This document shows, piece by piece, positions 60,734 through 64,000 of a stretch of DNA of 64,000 bases. How positions within the stretch are numbered: the first letter of the stretch is position 1; every line of letters begins with the position of its first letter. Under the pieces are notes generated by a model, which was not told the origin of the DNA, did no database searches, and saw only the letters and a list, made by a program, of their open reading frames with translations. The position numbers and the translations under genes were made by a program. The DNA lies in NCBI GenBank assembly GCA_041441915.1, contig JASDRS010000015.1:113923-177922 (forward strand). The letters are read 5' to 3'. The DNA is from UBA10365 sp041441915. GTDB lineage: Bacteria; Pseudomonadota; Alphaproteobacteria; Rhodobacterales; Rhodobacteraceae.

Positions 60734-63142
60734 ATGAGTAGTGCAAAATCTATGACATATCCGGTTCTACCCCTGCGTGATATTGTGGTCTTTCCTCATA
60801 TGGTGGTGCCATTGTTTGTGGGCCGTGAAAAATCAGTTCGTGCGCTGGAAGATGTGATGGCTGATGACCGCCAGATCCTGCTTTTAAGCCAAATAGATCC
60901 TTCGGTTGATGATCCAAAAGACGATGGGATTTACCGAACAGGTGTTTTGGCCAATGTGTTGCAATTATTGAAATTGCCCGATGGAACCGTAAAAGTTTTG
61001 GTCGAAGGCAAAACCCGTGTTTCGATCCCAAAATTTGTGCCAAATCCAAATTACTTCGAAGCCAAAGCCGAAGTTCTAAATGAATTTGATGGTGACGCCA
61101 CAGTGACCGAAGCCTTGCTGCGAGGTGTGGCAGACGAATTTGAACGTTATGCGAAAATAAAGAAAAACATTCCAGAAGAGGCGCTTGCCGCAGTGTCTGA
61201 CGCCCAGGATCCTGCCCGTTTGGCAGATCTTGTCGCGGGCCATCTGGGTATTGAGGTGGCGCAAAAACAAAAATTGTTAGAAACGCTTGATATATCTGAT
61301 CGTCTGGAAAAAGTTTATGGACATATGCAAGGAGAATTGTCTGTCCTGCAAGTCGAAAGAAAAATTAAAACCCGCGTTAAAACCCAAATGGAGCGCACAC
61401 AGCGCGAATATTATTTAAATGAGCAAATGAAGGCCATTCAAAAGGAATTGGGCGATGGTGATGATGGGCAAAATGAAATTGCCGAACTTGAAGAACGTAT
61501 CCGAAAGACCGCTCTATCAAAAGAGGCCCGAGAAAAGGCCGACGGAGAACTAAAAAAGCTTAAATCCATGTCGCCAATGTCGGCAGAAGCGACAGTGGTG
61601 CGCAACTATTTGGATTGGTTATTAGGTGTGCCATGGGGCGTAAAATCACGAGTTAAAAAAGACTTAAACGCGGCGCGAAAAGTGCTGGATGATGATCACT
61701 TTGGCCTTGAAAAGGTCAAGGAACGTATCGTTGAATATTTGGCCGTACAGGCGCGCAGTGCTAAGATGAAGGGCTCTATCATTTGTCTGGTGGGCCCTCC
61801 TGGGGTTGGCAAAACCTCGCTTGGGCGATCGGTTGCTAGGGCAACTGGGCGCGAATTTATTCGTATTTCATTGGGTGGTGTACGCGACGAATCTGAAATT
61901 CGTGGCCATCGGCGTACCTATATTGGATCGATGCCAGGTAAGATTATTCAAGCTTTGAAAAAAGCAAAAACGATCAATCCTGTTATTTTGCTCGATGAAA
62001 TTGATAAAATGGGGCAAGATTTCCGGGGTGACCCAGCTTCGGCGATGCTTGAGGTGCTTGATCCTGAACAAAACAGCACCTTCATAGATCACTATATGGA
62101 AGTGGAATATGACCTTTCAAATGTGATGTTTCTGACCACTGCTAATACTTACAATATGCCAGGGCCTCTTCTGGACCGCATGGAAACGATTCCTCTTTCC
62201 GGCTATACAGAAGACGAAAAACGTGAAATTGCGAAGGGTTATTTAGTAAGCAAGCAAGTGAAAAATCACGCTTTAAAAAAAGGTGAGTTTGAAATAAGTG
62301 ACGAAGCCCTAACCGAAGTAATTCGCAGTTACACCCGCGAAGCGGGCGTGCGTAATCTAGAGCGTGAATTGGCTAAATTGGCCCGCAAAGTGGTGACCCA
62401 AATTGTCAAAGGTGCGCAAAAAACGGTGCAGGTTACGCTTGAGAACCTCGAAGGCTTTTTGGGCGTGAAGCGTCACCGGCACGGCTTGGTGGAAAAAACC
62501 GATCAGGTGGGTGTTGTAACCGGCTTGGCTTGGACTTCTGTAGGGGGTGAGCTTTTGCATATAGAAGCTTTACGCCTGCCCGGTAAGGGGCGCATGAAAA
62601 CCACTGGCACTTTGGGGGATGTGATGAAGGAATCAATTGATGCTGCCAGTAGTTTTGTGCGCTCAATTAGTCCGGAAATTGGTGTAAAACCGACTAAGTT
62701 TGAAAGCTCTGATATCCATGTGCATGTGCCCGAAGGGGCCACGCCAAAAGATGGTCCATCAGCTGGTGTGGGTATGGTGACCTCGATTGTGTCTGTGCTG
62801 ACTGGAATTGCAGTAAAAAAAGACATTGCTATGACCGGTGAAGTGACCTTGCGCGGCAATGTTCTTCCCATCGGCGGCTTAAAAGAAAAGCTTCTTGCAG
62901 CCTTGCGAGGCGGCATTACTACTGTGTTAATTCCGCAAGAAAATGCCAAAGATCTGATTGAAATACCTGAGAATGTGAAACAAGGGCTCACCATCATTCC
63001 CGTGAGGCATGTGCGGGAAGTGTTGGCACATGCTTTGGTTTCGGTGCCTGTGCCCATTGAATGGGATGAAGCGGCAGAAGAAGCCGCAGCGCTAGCGCGC
63101 CTAAGCAATAAAGAGATTGTCTCACCCAGCTTGGCTCATTAA
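60734..63142 (+). CDS. lon: ATP-dependent protease La (Lon)
   Basis: Lon degrades damaged and regulatory proteins in the cytoplasm. The product is 802 residues, the normal size. The N-terminal substrate-binding domain starts with PVLPLRDIVVFPHMVVPLFVGR. The AAA+ module has Walker A GPPGVGKTSLG (about residue 353), Walker B PVILLDEIDKM and sensor LTTANT. The protease domain carries the serine in PKDGPSAGVGM (about residue 677) and the lysine in IGGLKEKLLAA (about 720). A sigma-32-like promoter precedes it and a terminator follows. Confidence 0.98.
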   Translation: MSSAKSMTYPVLPLRDIVVFPHMVVPLFVGREKSVRALEDVMADDRQILLLSQIDPSVDDPKDDGIYRTGVLANVLQLLKLPDGTVKVLVEGKTRVSIPKFVPNPNYFEAKAEVLNEFDGDATVTEALLRGVADEFERYAKIKKNIPEEALAAVSDAQDPARLADLVAGHLGIEVAQKQKLLETLDISDRLEKVYGHMQGELSVLQVERKIKTRVKTQMERTQREYYLNEQMKAIQKELGDGDDGQNEIAELEERIRKTALSKEAREKADGELKKLKSMSPMSAEATVVRNYLDWLLGVPWGVKSRVKKDLNAARKVLDDDHFGLEKVKERIVEYLAVQARSAKMKGSIICLVGPPGVGKTSLGRSVARATGREFIRISLGGVRDESEIRGHRRTYIGSMPGKIIQALKKAKTINPVILLDEIDKMGQDFRGDPASAMLEVLDPEQNSTFIDHYMEVEYDLSNVMFLTTANTYNMPGPLLDRMETIPLSGYTEDEKREIAKGYLVSKQVKNHALKKGEFEISDEALTEVIRSYTREAGVRNLERELAKLARKVVTQIVKGAQKTVQVTLENLEGFLGVKRHRHGLVEKTDQVGVVTGLAWTSVGGELLHIEALRLPGKGRMKTTGTLGDVMKESIDAASSFVRSISPEIGVKPTKFESSDIHVHVPEGATPKDGPSAGVGMVTSIVSVLTGIAVKKDIAMTGEVTLRGNVLPIGGLKEKLLAALRGGITTVLIPQENAKDLIEIPENVKQGLTIIPVRHVREVLAHALVSVPVPIEWDEAAEEAAALARLSNKEIVSPSLAH

Positions 63143-63149
63143 TTTATTA

Positions 63150-63173
63150 GGGCGCTTCGGCGCCCTTTTTTTT
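63150..63173 (+). terminator. Intrinsic terminator after lon
   Basis: GGGCGC, TTCG loop and GCGCCC form a stable 6-bp stem with a UUCG tetraloop, followed by eight T residues. It begins 8 bp after the lon stop. Confidence 0.92.
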
Positions 63174-63687
63174 ACAATGTATATAATGTCCAAAAATCTT
63201 TAAAAAATTACAAAATTTAAATTTTTACCCCATCGCTGGCCTCTAAAGGTATATATGCGTTGCTAGATTTCTCATAATTAAAGATTTTTTGATTTTTCAT
63301 TGGAAGTTGACCGAAAGCCAACCGAACTACGACAGATAGCCTGCGTCTATTTGGTGGTTTTGGTCGAGATTTTGGAAGAGGGACGCAATGTGAATTTGGC
63401 ATGCCTTTGGTCCGTACGAGTCAAACCAACTGCGCCTATGGGGCTTTCGGGAAAAGGTAACAGCACCAATTTACGCCATATCCGCCATTTAACCAAGAAC
63501 GATTGAGCTCTGATGGGGCTGGAGATGCCTTTATAACGCGAGATATTGTGTTTTAAACTTTAGATTATTTTTGCTAACGCATACAAATAATTTGCTTTCG
63601 AAAAAGTTACTGTATTTTTTACATATTAAATATATTTACAAACGACCTCTTGTTCATTCATAAATCATGGGCTATTCGAACCCTGAA
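63174..63687. other. 514-bp gap between lon and tRNA-Val, no gene recognised
   Basis: AT-rich sequence in which only short frames occur, with TTG starts or no ribosome site. In many alphaproteobacteria a HU-family gene follows lon; nothing like HU is visible here on either strand. The tRNA-Val promoter must lie in its right part, where an AT-rich stretch precedes the tRNA. Confidence 0.5.
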
Positions 63688-63763
<76 letters not shown>

Positions 63764-63887
63764 TAGTTTTTAAATATCCATTTTTTTATAATATCATAGT
63801 TTTTATACTATTTTTGCTCGCAATTTGCGCAACGCTAAACTTATTGCATTTAGCGACTTAAATAGGAGAAAATTTCTGCCAATCCGC

Positions 63888-63916
63888 TTGACGTCGCGCA
63901 AAGGGCTGCGTAATAC
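63888..63916 (+). promoter_or_regulatory. Candidate promoter of tRNA-Asp
   Basis: TTGACG, exactly 17 bp, then TAATAC, ending 35 bp before the tRNA-Asp 5' end. The -35 is near consensus; the -10 is weaker. Confidence 0.5.
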
Positions 63917-63951
63917 CAGCCAACGTTCGGGTGGCGATCTGGATGAAATGC

Positions 63952-64000
63952 GCGGTTGTAGCTCAGTTGGTTAGAGTACCGGCCTGTCACGCCGGGGGTC
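63952..64000 (+). tRNA. tRNA-Asp (anticodon GUC), 3' end outside window
   Basis: The first 49 nt of a tRNA: acceptor arm GCGGTTG, D arm AGCTCAGTTGGTTAGAGT, anticodon stem CCGGC/GCCGG around CTGTCAC with anticodon GTC. The T arm and 3' acceptor strand lie past the window edge. It is a queuosine substrate, linking it to tgt and gluQ here. Confidence 0.96.

Noticed and set aside
63300..63506. A 68-codon frame between lon and tRNA-Val
   Set aside because: TTG start, no ribosome site, no recognisable motif; treated as non-coding or too decayed to name.

Overview
This 64 kb window is chromosomal DNA of an alphaproteobacterium, most likely a marine member of the Rhodobacterales (Roseobacter group). 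The evidence is gene order (frr-cdsA-dxr-rseP-bamA-skp-fabZ-lpxA-lpxI-lpxB; ccmF-ccmH; edd-eda; tpa/tauR/xsc), the protein sequences, an Entner-Doudoroff operon, and LexA boxes of the GTTC-N7-GTTC type known from Rhodobacter and Rhizobium relatives. Base composition looks near 50% GC by eye, low for the order, and many spacers are AT-rich; this fits a lineage with a reduced, AT-shifted genome. No insertion sequence, prophage or CRISPR array was found. The species cannot be fixed from the sequence alone.

Layout. 1-15 kb: 3' part of der, miaA, pyrH, frr, a decayed uppS, cdsA, dxr, rseP, bamA, skp, fabZ, lpxA, lpxI, lpxB (translation, isoprenoid and phospholipid synthesis, outer-membrane assembly, lipid A), then mnmA. 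15-27.5 kb: ligA, recG, an SOS-controlled micro-ORF, an Fe-S scaffold gene, hisI, gluQ, trmFO, a small conserved gene overlapping gyrA, gyrA and arginase. 27.6-34.1 kb: ccmF-ccmH, ilvI-ilvN, bpt and a DUF2852 gene. 34.2-42.5 kb: glnE, eda-edd with a LacI-type operator, rlmI-like, a PIN-domain gene and an M48 peptidase. 42.5-48 kb: a wrecked VWA/CoxE-type gene, dksA, a flavin monooxygenase, xth, a hypothetical gene, erpA and dgt. 48.3-59.4 kb: a taurine dissimilation block (tpa, tauR, xsc, tauE-like, pta) running directly into soeABC. 59.4-64 kb: tgt, lon, tRNA-Val(UAC) and the 5' part of tRNA-Asp(GUC).

How the parts work together. The 48-59 kb block is a near-complete route from taurine to central metabolism: Tpa makes sulfoacetaldehyde, Xsc yields acetyl phosphate and sulfite, Pta gives acetyl-CoA, and sulfite is either exported (TauE-like) or oxidised to sulfate at the membrane (SoeABC). 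The frr-to-lpxB run is a long cell-envelope operon with many start/stop overlaps.

Most notable observations: (i) a tiny hydrophobic protein gene downstream of recG whose promoter is flanked by two perfect LexA boxes, a candidate SOS-induced division inhibitor; (ii) the uppS position in frr-uppS-cdsA holds only a 125-codon remnant without the catalytic half and with the substrate-binding arginines changed; (iii) a multiply broken VWA-domain gene; (iv) an inverted repeat covering the ligA ribosome binding site; (v) a terminator embedded antisense in the unusual tail of an Fe-S scaffold gene.
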